A stretch of 64,000 nucleotides of DNA, from assembly GCA_903928915.1 (NCBI GenBank), contig CAIYSL010000043.1:1-64000 (forward strand). Direction: 5' to 3'. Source of the stretch: an uncultured Syntrophobacterales bacterium. GTDB taxonomy: Bacteria > Desulfobacterota > Syntrophia > Syntrophales > UBA5619. The notes below the pieces were generated by a model. It was not told where the DNA came from. It searched no databases and saw nothing but the letters and a program-made list of their open reading frames with translations. A program made the position numbers and the translations under genes. Shown in pieces: positions 34,487 through 41,839 of the stretch; the first letter of the stretch is position 1; every line of letters starts with the position of its first letter.

Positions 34487-35464
34487 ATGAAGAAATCGCT
34501 CCTGGCGTTCATCGTCCTGGCCGTGGTTGCGGGTGTCGCTGTCGGGCCCCTGTTCGCCGCCGAGGAATATCCGACCCGGCCGATCCGGATGATCGTGCCG
34601 TTTCCGCCCGGCGGCGGCAACGACCTGTTGGCGCGGTCGATCAGCCAGCCGCTCTCGCAGGCCATCGGCCAGCAGGTCGTCGTGGACAACCGCGGCGGCG
34701 CCGGCGGACAGATCGGCGCCACCCTCGCGGCCGCGGCGGCGCCGGACGGGTACACGATCTTTCTCGGCAGCATCGGCAACCTCACCTTCCTGCCGGTGCT
34801 GCAGTCCAAGCTGCAGTACGAGCCGGTCCGCGATTTCGCACCGGTGACGCTCCTGGCCACGTCTCCGTTCATCCTGGTGGTGAATCCGGCCGTCCCGGCC
34901 AAATCGGTGAAGGAGCTGATCGCGCTGGCCAAGGCCCAGCCCGGGAAACTCAACTACGGCTCGGCCGGGCCGGGATCGTCGCTGCACATGACCGGCGAGC
35001 TGTTCAAGCTCGATGCCGGCGCGGACATCACCCACATCCCCTACAAGGGGACCGCGCCGGCGCTGGTCGACCTGCTGGCGGGCCAGGTGCAGATGCTCTT
35101 CAGCACCATGCCGTCGGTGGTTCCGCACGTCAAGTCGGGGAAACTGCGGGCGCTCGGGGTCTCGAGCGCGAAGCGCACGGCCGTGGTTCCCGACGTCCCG
35201 ACGATCGCCGAGGCGGGGGTACCGGGGTTCGAGGTGCTCAACTGGCAGGGGATCGTCGTGCCGAAGAAGACCCCCGAGGCGATCGTGCAGAGGCTCAATA
35301 GCGCCCTGCGGGAGGCGCTCAAGTCGCCCGAAACGATCGCCGCGCTGGCCAAGCAGGGGCTCGACGCCGCCGGCGGAACGCCCGGAGAGTTCGGGGCGCT
35401 GATCAAGTCCGAGATCGAAAAATACGCCAAAGTGGCGAAGGCGGCGAACCTGCGGCTGGAATAG
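34487..35464 (+). CDS. Bug/TctC-family periplasmic carboxylate-binding receptor (5)
   Basis: 325 residues with signal peptide about 1-24 (LFAAEE junction). The mature N terminus is YPTRPIRMIVPFPPGGGND, followed by DNRGGAGGQIG and DGYTIFLGS. It starts 62 bases after the second cupin gene behind AAGGAGG, and closes the cupin/HMGL/CoA-transferase operon before a strong terminator. It probably captures the acid which those enzymes convert. Confidence 0.93.
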   Translation: MKKSLLAFIVLAVVAGVAVGPLFAAEEYPTRPIRMIVPFPPGGGNDLLARSISQPLSQAIGQQVVVDNRGGAGGQIGATLAAAAAPDGYTIFLGSIGNLTFLPVLQSKLQYEPVRDFAPVTLLATSPFILVVNPAVPAKSVKELIALAKAQPGKLNYGSAGPGSSLHMTGELFKLDAGADITHIPYKGTAPALVDLLAGQVQMLFSTMPSVVPHVKSGKLRALGVSSAKRTAVVPDVPTIAEAGVPGFEVLNWQGIVVPKKTPEAIVQRLNSALREALKSPETIAALAKQGLDAAGGTPGEFGALIKSEIEKYAKVAKAANLRLE

Positions 35465-35573
35465 TGCGGCGCATCGTCCCGGCCGGCTGGGAGAGCTCGA
35501 TCGGCGACGATTCCTCCGGCGGTCGCAGAGGTCGATAATCATCCTGCCGATCGGAGATACGCGGCGGAGCAAG

Positions 35574-35606
35574 AACGCCCCGCGGGCATGGGCCCGCGGG
35601 GCGTTT
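35574..35606 (+). terminator. Intrinsic terminator of the cupin/HMGL/CoA-transferase operon
   Basis: AACGCCCCGCGGGC (35574-35587) pairs with GCCCGCGGGGCGTT (35592-35605) around ATGG, a 14-bp near-perfect stem, followed by a short T-rich stretch. It lies between the plus-strand operon and the convergent metK, so it may work in both directions. Confidence 0.85.
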
Positions 35607-35637
35607 CGGTTTCTCCCGGCCGGGAAAAAACGGCGGG

Positions 35638-36834
35638 TTATTTCTGTTTTGCCTCTTTCCGCAGCGCGGCGACCATGTCCGTCTTTTCCCAGGGGTAATC
35701 GTCCATGAACAGGGTCCGGGGGATGCGGCGGTAGATTGCGCTGTTGAGGAGGTCGAATCTTTCGATCATCCCCTTCGGGGTGAGGTCGAACAGCTTCGCG
35801 ACGACCTTCTCCAGTTTCTTGTCGGGGATCTTGCCGGTTCCGAAGGTGTCCACGTAGATCGAGAAGGGGCAGGCGATCCCGATCGCATAGGCCAGCTGCA
35901 CCGAACACTTCTTCGCCAGCCCCGCGGCGACGATGTTCTTGGCCACGTACCGCGAACCGAAAGCGGCGGAGCAGTCCACCTTCTCGGGCGATTTGTTGAC
36001 CACGGCGCCGCCCCCCATCTGGGCGCCGGGGAAGCCGCCGTAGCACTGCACGACCAGCTTCCGGCCGGTGACGCCGGAATCGGCGGCGCTGCAGGAGTTG
36101 ACGGCCTTCCACTCGCCGGTCGGGTTGAACAGGAATTCGGTCTTTTTGTCCACGCACCCCTTCAGGCTGGCGAAGGCGATCTTCCGGGCCCGCTCCTCCA
36201 GGGCGCAATGCTCCTTTTCCCTCCCCTTGGCGTACCGGTAGTCGATGGCGTTCGACATCAGGACTTTGACCAGCCGGAGCGGCTTGCGCGTCCGGTCGTC
36301 GTATTCCACCGACACCTGCCCCTTGCCGTCCGGGGCGAACACCGGGTCGCCGCAGTTCTCGAAGGCGCGCATCATCCGGTTGACCAGGACGTAGGTGAGC
36401 GGAAGGAGCTCCGGGGTGTCGTCGCAGGCGTAGCCGTACATGATCCCCTGGTCGCCGGCCCCGATCTCCTTGTATTTGCCGGCATCGGCCCGCGTGCCCA
36501 TGTTGATGTCGGGCGACTGGGGGATGATGGCGTTGAGGACCCCCAGCGAGTTGCCGTTCAGGCCGACCGCCGAGTCGTTGTAGCCCAGGGAGAGGACCGT
36601 CTCCCGGACGCACTTGTCCAGGTCGATCCAGGCCCGCGTGCTCACCTCGCCGCCGACGACGCAGAGCCCCTTGCCGAGGAAGACCTCGATGCCGCAATGG
36701 GGCATGGTGTCCAGGGTCATGCCTTTTTTATGTTCCCGATCCAGGATGGCGGCGATGATGTTGGCGGCGATCATGTCCGCGACGATGTCCGGATGTCCGA
36801 CTTTGACGCTTTCCGATGAAATCTGCATGTACAC
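35638..36834 (-). CDS. metK: S-adenosylmethionine synthetase, divergent form
   Basis: 398 residues. It makes SAM from methionine and ATP. Three-domain MetK signatures are present: GHPDIVAD (13-20), GGEVSTRAWID, GAGDQGIMYGYA, FNPTGEW, TGRKLVVQCYGG and GGGAVVNKSPEKVD. With E. coli numbering from memory, His14, Asp16, Arg244, Lys245, Lys265, Lys269 and Asp271 are kept. Lys17 is Ile, and the loop usually written GGGAFSGKDPTKVDRSA is changed at several places. About 15-20 residues are unusual for bacterial MetK, but the catalytic set argues for an active enzyme. The ATG at 36834 has GAGGAGAG upstream; a second ATG two codons on is possible. Expression is under two riboswitch-terminator units. Confidence 0.9.
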   Translation of the reverse strand: MYMQISSESVKVGHPDIVADMIAANIIAAILDREHKKGMTLDTMPHCGIEVFLGKGLCVVGGEVSTRAWIDLDKCVRETVLSLGYNDSAVGLNGNSLGVLNAIIPQSPDINMGTRADAGKYKEIGAGDQGIMYGYACDDTPELLPLTYVLVNRMMRAFENCGDPVFAPDGKGQVSVEYDDRTRKPLRLVKVLMSNAIDYRYAKGREKEHCALEERARKIAFASLKGCVDKKTEFLFNPTGEWKAVNSCSAADSGVTGRKLVVQCYGGFPGAQMGGGAVVNKSPEKVDCSAAFGSRYVAKNIVAAGLAKKCSVQLAYAIGIACPFSIYVDTFGTGKIPDKKLEKVVAKLFDLTPKGMIERFDLLNSAIYRRIPRTLFMDDYPWEKTDMVAALRKEAKQK

Positions 36835-36891
36835 TCTCCTCTGGATATGGTGTGGTGAGCGGGGGGAGCCCGTCCTCCCGCCTCAGTCGAC

Positions 36892-36925
36892 AAAAAAACC
36901 CCATGGGCTAAAACGCGCCATGGGG
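36892..36925 (-). terminator. Terminator 2 of the metK leader (riboswitch expression platform)
   Basis: On the minus strand: CCCCATGG, an 11-base loop, CCATGGGG, then seven T. The loop contains TTTTAGC (36907-36913), the exact complement of GCTAAAA (36934-36940) in the aptamer core just upstream. Pairing of those two would enclose the left terminator arm, a ready-made antiterminator. Confidence 0.85.
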
Positions 36926-36927
36926 CC

Positions 36928-36981
36928 TGGGATTTTTAGCACCTTGTTTCGGCGGCTGCAATTGACCTAAATCGACCCGCT
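36928..36981 (-). promoter_or_regulatory. SAM-II-class riboswitch aptamer, copy 2 (metK-proximal)
   Basis: In RNA sense: P1 GCGG (36980-36977) pairs with CCGC (36955-36952). The loop reads GAUUUAGGUCAAUUGC and the 3' part GGUGCUAAAAAUCCC. The SAM-II reference (from memory) has GAUUUAACCGUAUUGC and AUGUAGCUAAAAAGGG. The core U-run and GCUAAAA are kept, while the pseudoknot pair CC/GG of the reference is GG/CC here, a compensatory change. The SAM-V class shares this core and cannot be excluded. Confidence 0.75.
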
Positions 36982-37005
36982 CATAGGGACTGCCTGTCCA
37001 TAACG

Positions 37006-37030
37006 AAAAACCCGCGCTCGAGCGCGGGTT
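37006..37030 (-). terminator. Terminator 1 of the metK leader
   Basis: On the minus strand: a perfect palindrome AACCCGCGCTC/GAGCGCGGGTT (37030-37009) followed by TTTTT. It lies directly after aptamer copy 1. Just upstream, CUAAAGC of the aptamer can pair with GCUUUGG, giving a competing hairpin. Confidence 0.85.
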
Positions 37031-37041
37031 CCAAAGCTTTA

Positions 37042-37094
37042 CCGGCGCTTTAGCACATTTATATAGCGGAGCAATTGACCTCTAAATTCCCGCT
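37042..37094 (-). promoter_or_regulatory. SAM-II-class riboswitch aptamer, copy 1 (promoter-proximal)
   Basis: In RNA sense: P1 AGCGG (37094-37090) pairs with CCGCU (37069-37065). The loop is GAAUUUAGAGGUCAAUUGCU and the 3' part AUAAAUGUGCUAAAGCGCC. AUAAAUGU-GCUAAA is nearly identical to the SAM-II reference, and GG in the loop can pair with CC after GCUAAAG, as in copy 2. The loop is two bases longer than in copy 2. The transcript reaches this element first. Confidence 0.75.
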
Positions 37095-37102
37095 TTGCCG
37101 CT

Positions 37103-37131
37103 TTATTAGTGTACGGCGAAGGAAAAGTCAA
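37103..37131 (-). promoter_or_regulatory. metK promoter
   Basis: On the minus strand: TTGACT (37126-37131), 17 bases, TAATAA (37103-37108). It is one of the two strongest sigma70-type sites in the window and lies just upstream of aptamer copy 1, about 270 bases before the metK start. Confidence 0.8.
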
Positions 37132-37265
37132 GAAAAATATCCCCGGCTGCATCGCCCTTGCCGCGGCCGGGGAAAAACGGTACACTGCCGACACCCGGGC
37201 GCGCGCGCCCCGGCGGCGGGCGAACCGCCGCCGGGGCCGGCGACAGGACGAACGAGGAGGAGACG

Positions 37266-38339
37266 ATGAACGAAACCGACCCGCTCCACAATCCCACGCA
37301 ACTGACCCGCCAGATCGTCGGGCGCCTCGGGCAGGGGGAGTCCGTCGCCCTGGCCACGGTCATCGGCCGCTCCGGCTCGGGCCCGCGCGAGGCCGGGGCG
37401 ACCATGCTCGTGACCGCGGACGGCCGCACCCTGGGGACCGTGGGCGGCGGCCTCCTGGAAGGACAGGCGATTGCCCTTGCCCGCGACGTCCTGGCCTGCC
37501 GCCGGCCCGCCTGCCGCTCCTTTTCACTCGCCGAGACCAGGCTGGAGGCGGGCGGCATGATCTGCGGGGGCGAGATGGAGCTCCTGGTGGATTTTCTGGG
37601 TGCAACGGATGCCGCCTGCTGCGCGGTCTTCGCGGGGGTCCTGGAGCGGCAGGAGGCGGGCCGCCCCTGCTGGCTGGTGCGGTCGGTCCCGGCCGCCGGC
37701 GGGCCCGGGGCAACGGGGATCGGCCTGCTGGACGAGCAGGGGTTCGTCCCCGGCACGCTGCCGCCGCCCCTCCCCGGGGCTGACCTGCTCGCGGGGGCGC
37801 GCCGCCCGGCGGAGACCGTGGTGATCGAGGCGGGCGGTCTCCGGTATGTGATCCAGCCGGCCGGGCTTGCGGCGGCGGTCTACATCTTCGGCGCCGGCCA
37901 CGTGGGCCGCGAACTCGCCCCGATCTGCGGCGCCCTCGGGTACCGGACGATCGTGATCGACGACCGTGCCGAGTTCGCCACTGCGGAGCGGTTCCCGTCG
38001 GCGGCGCAGATCGTGGTCGCGGATTCCTACGCCGAGTGCTTCCGCAGGTTTTCCTTCGCCGCTGCGAGCGCCGTGGTCATCGTCACCCACGGCCACAGCC
38101 ACGACCGGGAGGTGCTGTCGTACGCCCTGCGGACGAAGGCCGGGTACGTGGGGATGATCTCGTCCCGCCGGAAGCGCGAGCTGATCCTGGCCTCCCTCCG
38201 GGAAGAGGGGGTGGCTGAAGCCGACCTGGCGCGGGTGCACAGCCCGATCGGCCTGGCGATCGGCGCCCAGACCCCCGCCGAGATCGCCGTGAGCATCGCG
38301 GCCGAGCTGGTCGCCGTACGGACGGGGAAACTCCGATGA
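37266..38339 (+). CDS. XdhC/CoxI family molybdoenzyme maturation protein
   Basis: 357 residues. The N-terminal XdhC/CoxI domain has VIGRSGSGPREAGATMLV near residues 34-51 and GTVGGGLLEG, plus GGMICGGEMELL. A C-terminal Rossmann domain follows, with IFGAGHVGRELAP and late VGMISSRRKRE and HSPIGLAIGAQTPAEIAVSI. XdhC binds and sulfurates molybdenum cofactor for xanthine-dehydrogenase-type enzymes. The ATG at 37266 has GAGGAGGAG upstream. Its four-base overlap with the MocA-like gene fits a shared task, though no molybdoenzyme gene lies in the window. Confidence 0.9.
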   Translation: MNETDPLHNPTQLTRQIVGRLGQGESVALATVIGRSGSGPREAGATMLVTADGRTLGTVGGGLLEGQAIALARDVLACRRPACRSFSLAETRLEAGGMICGGEMELLVDFLGATDAACCAVFAGVLERQEAGRPCWLVRSVPAAGGPGATGIGLLDEQGFVPGTLPPPLPGADLLAGARRPAETVVIEAGGLRYVIQPAGLAAAVYIFGAGHVGRELAPICGALGYRTIVIDDRAEFATAERFPSAAQIVVADSYAECFRRFSFAAASAVVIVTHGHSHDREVLSYALRTKAGYVGMISSRRKRELILASLREEGVAEADLARVHSPIGLAIGAQTPAEIAVSIAAELVAVRTGKLR

Positions 38340-38971
38340 CCCCCGCCCCGCGGGAGATTGCGCCTGCCGCCTTTTCCGCCCTGATCCTCGCGGCCGGCCG
38401 CTCGACGCGCCTGGAGGAGTTCAAGCCGCTCCTTCCGCTGGGCGGGGAGACGCTGTTCGAGCGGGCGATCAGGCTGTTTCGCGAAGCCGGCATCGCCGAC
38501 GTGACGGCGGTCCTGGGCCATCGGGCCGAGAGCCTCATCCCCCTCGCCGAGCGCGGCGGGGTCCGTCCGGTCGTCAACGCGCGATACGACGAGGGGATGT
38601 TCTCCTCGCTCAGGACGGGCGTCCTGGCGCTCGAGCAGGGCCGCCGCGGTTTCTTTCTCCTGCCCGTGGACATCCCGCTGGTCCGGCCGGAAACCCTGCG
38701 GGCCCTGATGGCCGCCTTTCGCGAGGGCACGACCGACGTCTGCCGCCCCTGCTTCCGGGGACGGTACGGCCACCCCCCGCTGATCGCCGCGGAGCTGATC
38801 CCGGCCATCGCGGGGTTCGACGGGGCGGGCGGGTTGCGGGCGCTCCTGGGGCGCTGGCAGGGACGGACGGCCGCGGTGGACGTGGCAGACCCGGGCATCC
38901 TGCTCGACGTGGATACGCGCGACGATTACGAACGGTTGCGGATGACCCTGGCGGGAGACAGCGAGGGGTAA
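38336..38971 (+). CDS. MobA/MocA-like nucleotidyltransferase (molybdenum cofactor cytidylyltransferase type)
   Basis: 211 residues with the NTP-transferase start LILAAGRSTRLEEFKPLLPL (16-35), in which GRSTR replaces the more common GxSxRMG, and the metal-binding PVDIPLV. MocA-type enzymes add CMP to molybdopterin to make MCD for xanthine-dehydrogenase-family enzymes. The ATGA overlap with xdhC supports this role. A sugar-nucleotide transferase role is less likely given the partner. Confidence 0.85.
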   Translation: MTPAPREIAPAAFSALILAAGRSTRLEEFKPLLPLGGETLFERAIRLFREAGIADVTAVLGHRAESLIPLAERGGVRPVVNARYDEGMFSSLRTGVLALEQGRRGFFLLPVDIPLVRPETLRALMAAFREGTTDVCRPCFRGRYGHPPLIAAELIPAIAGFDGAGGLRALLGRWQGRTAAVDVADPGILLDVDTRDDYERLRMTLAGDSEG

Positions 38972-39066
38972 TCCCCGGAGGTGCCGCCCCGGGAGGGCGT
39001 CGCGATCGCCGCCTCCCGCCGGCGGGCCTGTGCGGGCCGTTGCCGGGAGAGCGGTGCCCGGGGCGC

Positions 39067-39621
39067 TCAGCCCACCAGTGCGCCCGGCAGCCGGAGCTTC
39101 TCCCGCAGCTTGCCTGCGACGAAGGCGGCGGCCAGGATCTTCAGGATCGCCCCGGGCAAGGTGGGGATGACGCCGACGGCGACGGCCTTCGCGAAGGAGA
39201 GCTTCGCCACGACCATCAGCTGTGCGACCCCCAGGGCGTACAGGGCCACGTGGCCGACGAGCATCGCCGCTACCATCCAGAGGAAGCCCGGCCGCTCCCG
39301 GAGCTCGATCAGCTTGCCGATGATGTAGGCGCCGATGATGAACCCGGCCAGGTATCCGCCGGTCGGGCCGATCAGCACGCCGAATCCGGCCTTCCCCCCC
39401 GCGAACACCGGCAGTCCGATCAGACCCAACAGGACGTAGACGACCTGACTCATCGCCCCGAGCGCCCCACCGAGCACGGCAGGGGCGAGGCTGACGAAAA
39501 AGGTCTGCATCGTGATCGGGACCAGCGGCAGGGGGATGGCGATGTACGCACCGACCGCGGTGACCGCCCCGAACAGGGCGGCATAGACCATGCCCCTGAG
39601 CGACAGGATCTCCTGCTTCAT
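39067..39621 (-). CDS. bioY: Biotin transporter S-component
   Basis: 184 residues with six hydrophobic segments and the BioY signatures PLPLVPITMQTFFVSLA (about 30-46) and GPTGGYLAGF (about 84-93). BioY is the substrate-binding membrane subunit of ECF biotin importers and can work alone. No EcfA or EcfT genes are near. The ATG at 39621 has GGAGG upstream; the longer frame to 39753 crosses the promoter. Confidence 0.93.
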   Translation of the reverse strand: MKQEILSLRGMVYAALFGAVTAVGAYIAIPLPLVPITMQTFFVSLAPAVLGGALGAMSQVVYVLLGLIGLPVFAGGKAGFGVLIGPTGGYLAGFIIGAYIIGKLIELRERPGFLWMVAAMLVGHVALYALGVAQLMVVAKLSFAKAVAVGVIPTLPGAILKILAAAFVAGKLREKLRLPGALVG

Positions 39622-39724
39622 TTTCCTCCTTTGCCGCGACCGCCCGGCAAACCTCCCGGGAGGCGGCCACCGTCGCCGAGTCAGCCGGCGAGCTTCAATA
39701 AGACGGTCGGTAAACGGCTGCGTG

Positions 39725-39753
39725 AGTCTACGGAACGGAGCCTGCGATGTCAA
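39725..39753 (-). promoter_or_regulatory. bioY promoter
   Basis: On the minus strand: TTGACA (39748-39753), 17 bases, TAGACT (39725-39730), about 105 bases before the bioY start. I do not see a BirA-type operator. The wider gap 39622-40024 holds this site, a plus-strand promoter candidate and no gene. Confidence 0.65.
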
Positions 39754-39795
39754 CCCCCTTCGTGGGCCCGGTCCGGGCGAGAAAAAGGACCTTTC

Positions 39796-39824
39796 TTGAC
39801 AGGCGCGATCGTGTTACTTACGTT
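39796..39824 (+). promoter_or_regulatory. Possible promoter for tamA-tamB-lipA
   Basis: TTGACA (39796-39801), 17 bases, TACGTT (39819-39824). It is divergent from the bioY promoter and about 200 bases before tamA. The -10 is weak. Confidence 0.45.
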
Positions 39825-40024
39825 AGTCGTGCCCGGCAGCGCGTCAGCGCCGGTGCGGGACCAGTGGGGATTTCTCGGGCGGTTATCGGGGACGGGTGCA
39901 GCCGGATCGACTGCTGGGCGGAGCGATGCAGCGGCGGCCGGGCGGTGTCGGCGCGGCAGGGGAAATCCCCTGCGGCGACGGTGATGCCCGAGGCTGCGGC
40001 CGGTGGGAAGGGACGGACGGGGTG

Positions 40025-41839
40025 ATGAACTCGGGAGAGGCACCGGTGAACAGGCGCGGGCGGGTCCGGCTGCGGGAGGGCCGGTGCCGCAGGGCCATCG
40101 CCGCCGCAGTCGCAGCGATCGTGCTGACGATTGCCCTCCCCGCTGTTGCCGCCGAACCGGTTTCGGTCGTCGTGGAGGGGCTGGAGGGAGAGGTCCTGAA
40201 CAATGTGCAGGAGGCACTCGTGCTCCCCCCGGGTCTGGTCCGCGGCGGAAAGGTGGACCGGCTCTGGCTCGACCGGTTCGGCCGGCAGGCTGAGGATGCG
40301 GTCCGGACGGCGATGGAGCCCTACGGCTATTACTACGCCCGGATTGCCGTCACGGTCGAGGAGGCCCCCCCCGGGGTGTACCGCCTGCGGGTCAGGGTGG
40401 CGCCGGGCGAGCCGGTGCGCGTTGCCGGGGTGACGCTGGCCCTGCACGGTCCCGGCGCCGGGGAGGCGCCGCTCAGAGAGCTGGCCGCCGGCTTCCCGCT
40501 GAAGGAGGGCGACGAGCTTCTCCAGGAGCGCTACGAGCAGTACAAGGGGGCGCTGCTCGCCCGGGCGCAGGAGCTGGGGTACCTGGACGCCGCTTTTTCG
40601 GTGCACGAGATCCGCATCGCCCGGGCCACGGCCGCGGCCCGCATCCGGCTAGAGATGGAAACGGGCAGCCGCTATTTCTTCGGCGCCGTGCGGGTCGAGG
40701 GGGCGGCCGATTATCCCGAGCGGTTCCTGCGGCGGTATCTGGCATTCAAGCCGGGGGAGCCCTTCACCTACACCCTGATCGGCGAGACGCAGCTCAATTT
40801 TGCGAACTCCGAGCGGTTCCGGGAGGTCAATGTGACGCCCGAAAAAGCGGAGGCCGCTGGATTTCATGTGCCGGTCCTTGTCCGGTTGCAGCCCGCGCCC
40901 AGCAAGAGCCTCCGCCAAGGAATCGGGTACGGCACGGACACGGGGGGCAGATTCAACGTCCGGTACCGTGACCTCAACGTGCTGCGACGCGGCCACGAAT
41001 TCACCGCGAACCTGTACATCTCGGAGCGTCTCCAGGGGATCGCGGCCGGGTACATCCTGCCGGACGATGCGGACGTCCGGGGGGCGACGGCGCTGCAGTT
41101 GAGTCTCCAGCGGGAGGAGGTGACCACCTACACGAGCCGGCTGGTCGCACTGGAACTGGACAGGAGCCGGAGTTTCGGCAAACGGGAGATGGGCACGGCC
41201 TATGTCAGGCTGCAGCGGGAAGAGTACACCGTCGGCGCCCAGGACTCGAGTGCGCGTCTGGTCCTGCCCGGGGTGCGCCTGTCCGGGGATCATTACGACA
41301 ACCCGATCCGGCCCTCCCGCGGGTTCCGGTACGCCTTCGACCTCCGGGGGACGCACGGGCTTTTCGGCTCGGACACGGAGGTGCTCCAGCTCGTCTCCGG
41401 GGGGGGGATCATCGTCCCGCTGCCCTGGCAGCTCTCCTTCCAGATGCGGGCCAGGGCGGGGCTCACGCTGCTGAGCGATCCGCTCAGCAACCTGTCCCCG
41501 TCGCTGCGCTTCTTTGCCGGCGGGGACCAGAGCGTGCGCGGCTACTCCTACCAGTCGCTCGGCCCGACCGATGCCAGCGGTCAGGTGGTGGGGGGGAAGC
41601 ACCTCCTCGCCGGGAGCGTCGAGGTCGAGCGGGCGTTGTTCAGCGACTGGGGGATCTCGGTGTTCTACGACGCGGGCAACGCCTTCGATTCTTTCTCCCA
41701 CGTGCGCCTGTTCGAGGGGGCCGGGGTCGGCGTTCACTACTACACCCCGGTGGGGGCCCTGAATCTCTCGGTGGCCCGGCAGATCGGCGTGGACGACCCG
41801 GGGTTTCACCTCCACTTCACCGTGGGGTTCGAGTTTTGA
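40025..41839 (+). CDS. tamA: TamA-like Omp85 outer-membrane protein
   Basis: 604 residues from the ATG at 40025. A GTG seven codons on, behind GGGAGAGG, is an equally good start. Signal peptide (hydrophobic core then AVAAEP), three POTRA-type repeats over about 45-290, and a 16-strand-type beta barrel from about 300 with the late Omp85 motif RFFAGGDQSVRGY (VRGY box) and a C-terminal GFEF ending in aromatic Phe. TamA works with TamB in moving proteins or phospholipids to the outer membrane. The overlap with tamB fixes the pairing. Confidence 0.9.
   Translation: MNSGEAPVNRRGRVRLREGRCRRAIAAAVAAIVLTIALPAVAAEPVSVVVEGLEGEVLNNVQEALVLPPGLVRGGKVDRLWLDRFGRQAEDAVRTAMEPYGYYYARIAVTVEEAPPGVYRLRVRVAPGEPVRVAGVTLALHGPGAGEAPLRELAAGFPLKEGDELLQERYEQYKGALLARAQELGYLDAAFSVHEIRIARATAAARIRLEMETGSRYFFGAVRVEGAADYPERFLRRYLAFKPGEPFTYTLIGETQLNFANSERFREVNVTPEKAEAAGFHVPVLVRLQPAPSKSLRQGIGYGTDTGGRFNVRYRDLNVLRRGHEFTANLYISERLQGIAAGYILPDDADVRGATALQLSLQREEVTTYTSRLVALELDRSRSFGKREMGTAYVRLQREEYTVGAQDSSARLVLPGVRLSGDHYDNPIRPSRGFRYAFDLRGTHGLFGSDTEVLQLVSGGGIIVPLPWQLSFQMRARAGLTLLSDPLSNLSPSLRFFAGGDQSVRGYSYQSLGPTDASGQVVGGKHLLAGSVEVERALFSDWGISVFYDAGNAFDSFSHVRLFEGAGVGVHYYTPVGALNLSVARQIGVDDPGFHLHFTVGFEF

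Noticed and set aside
39700-39724. Possible BirA operator before bioY
   Set aside because: Only a partial half-site resembling GTTTAC is present; no second half at the expected distance.
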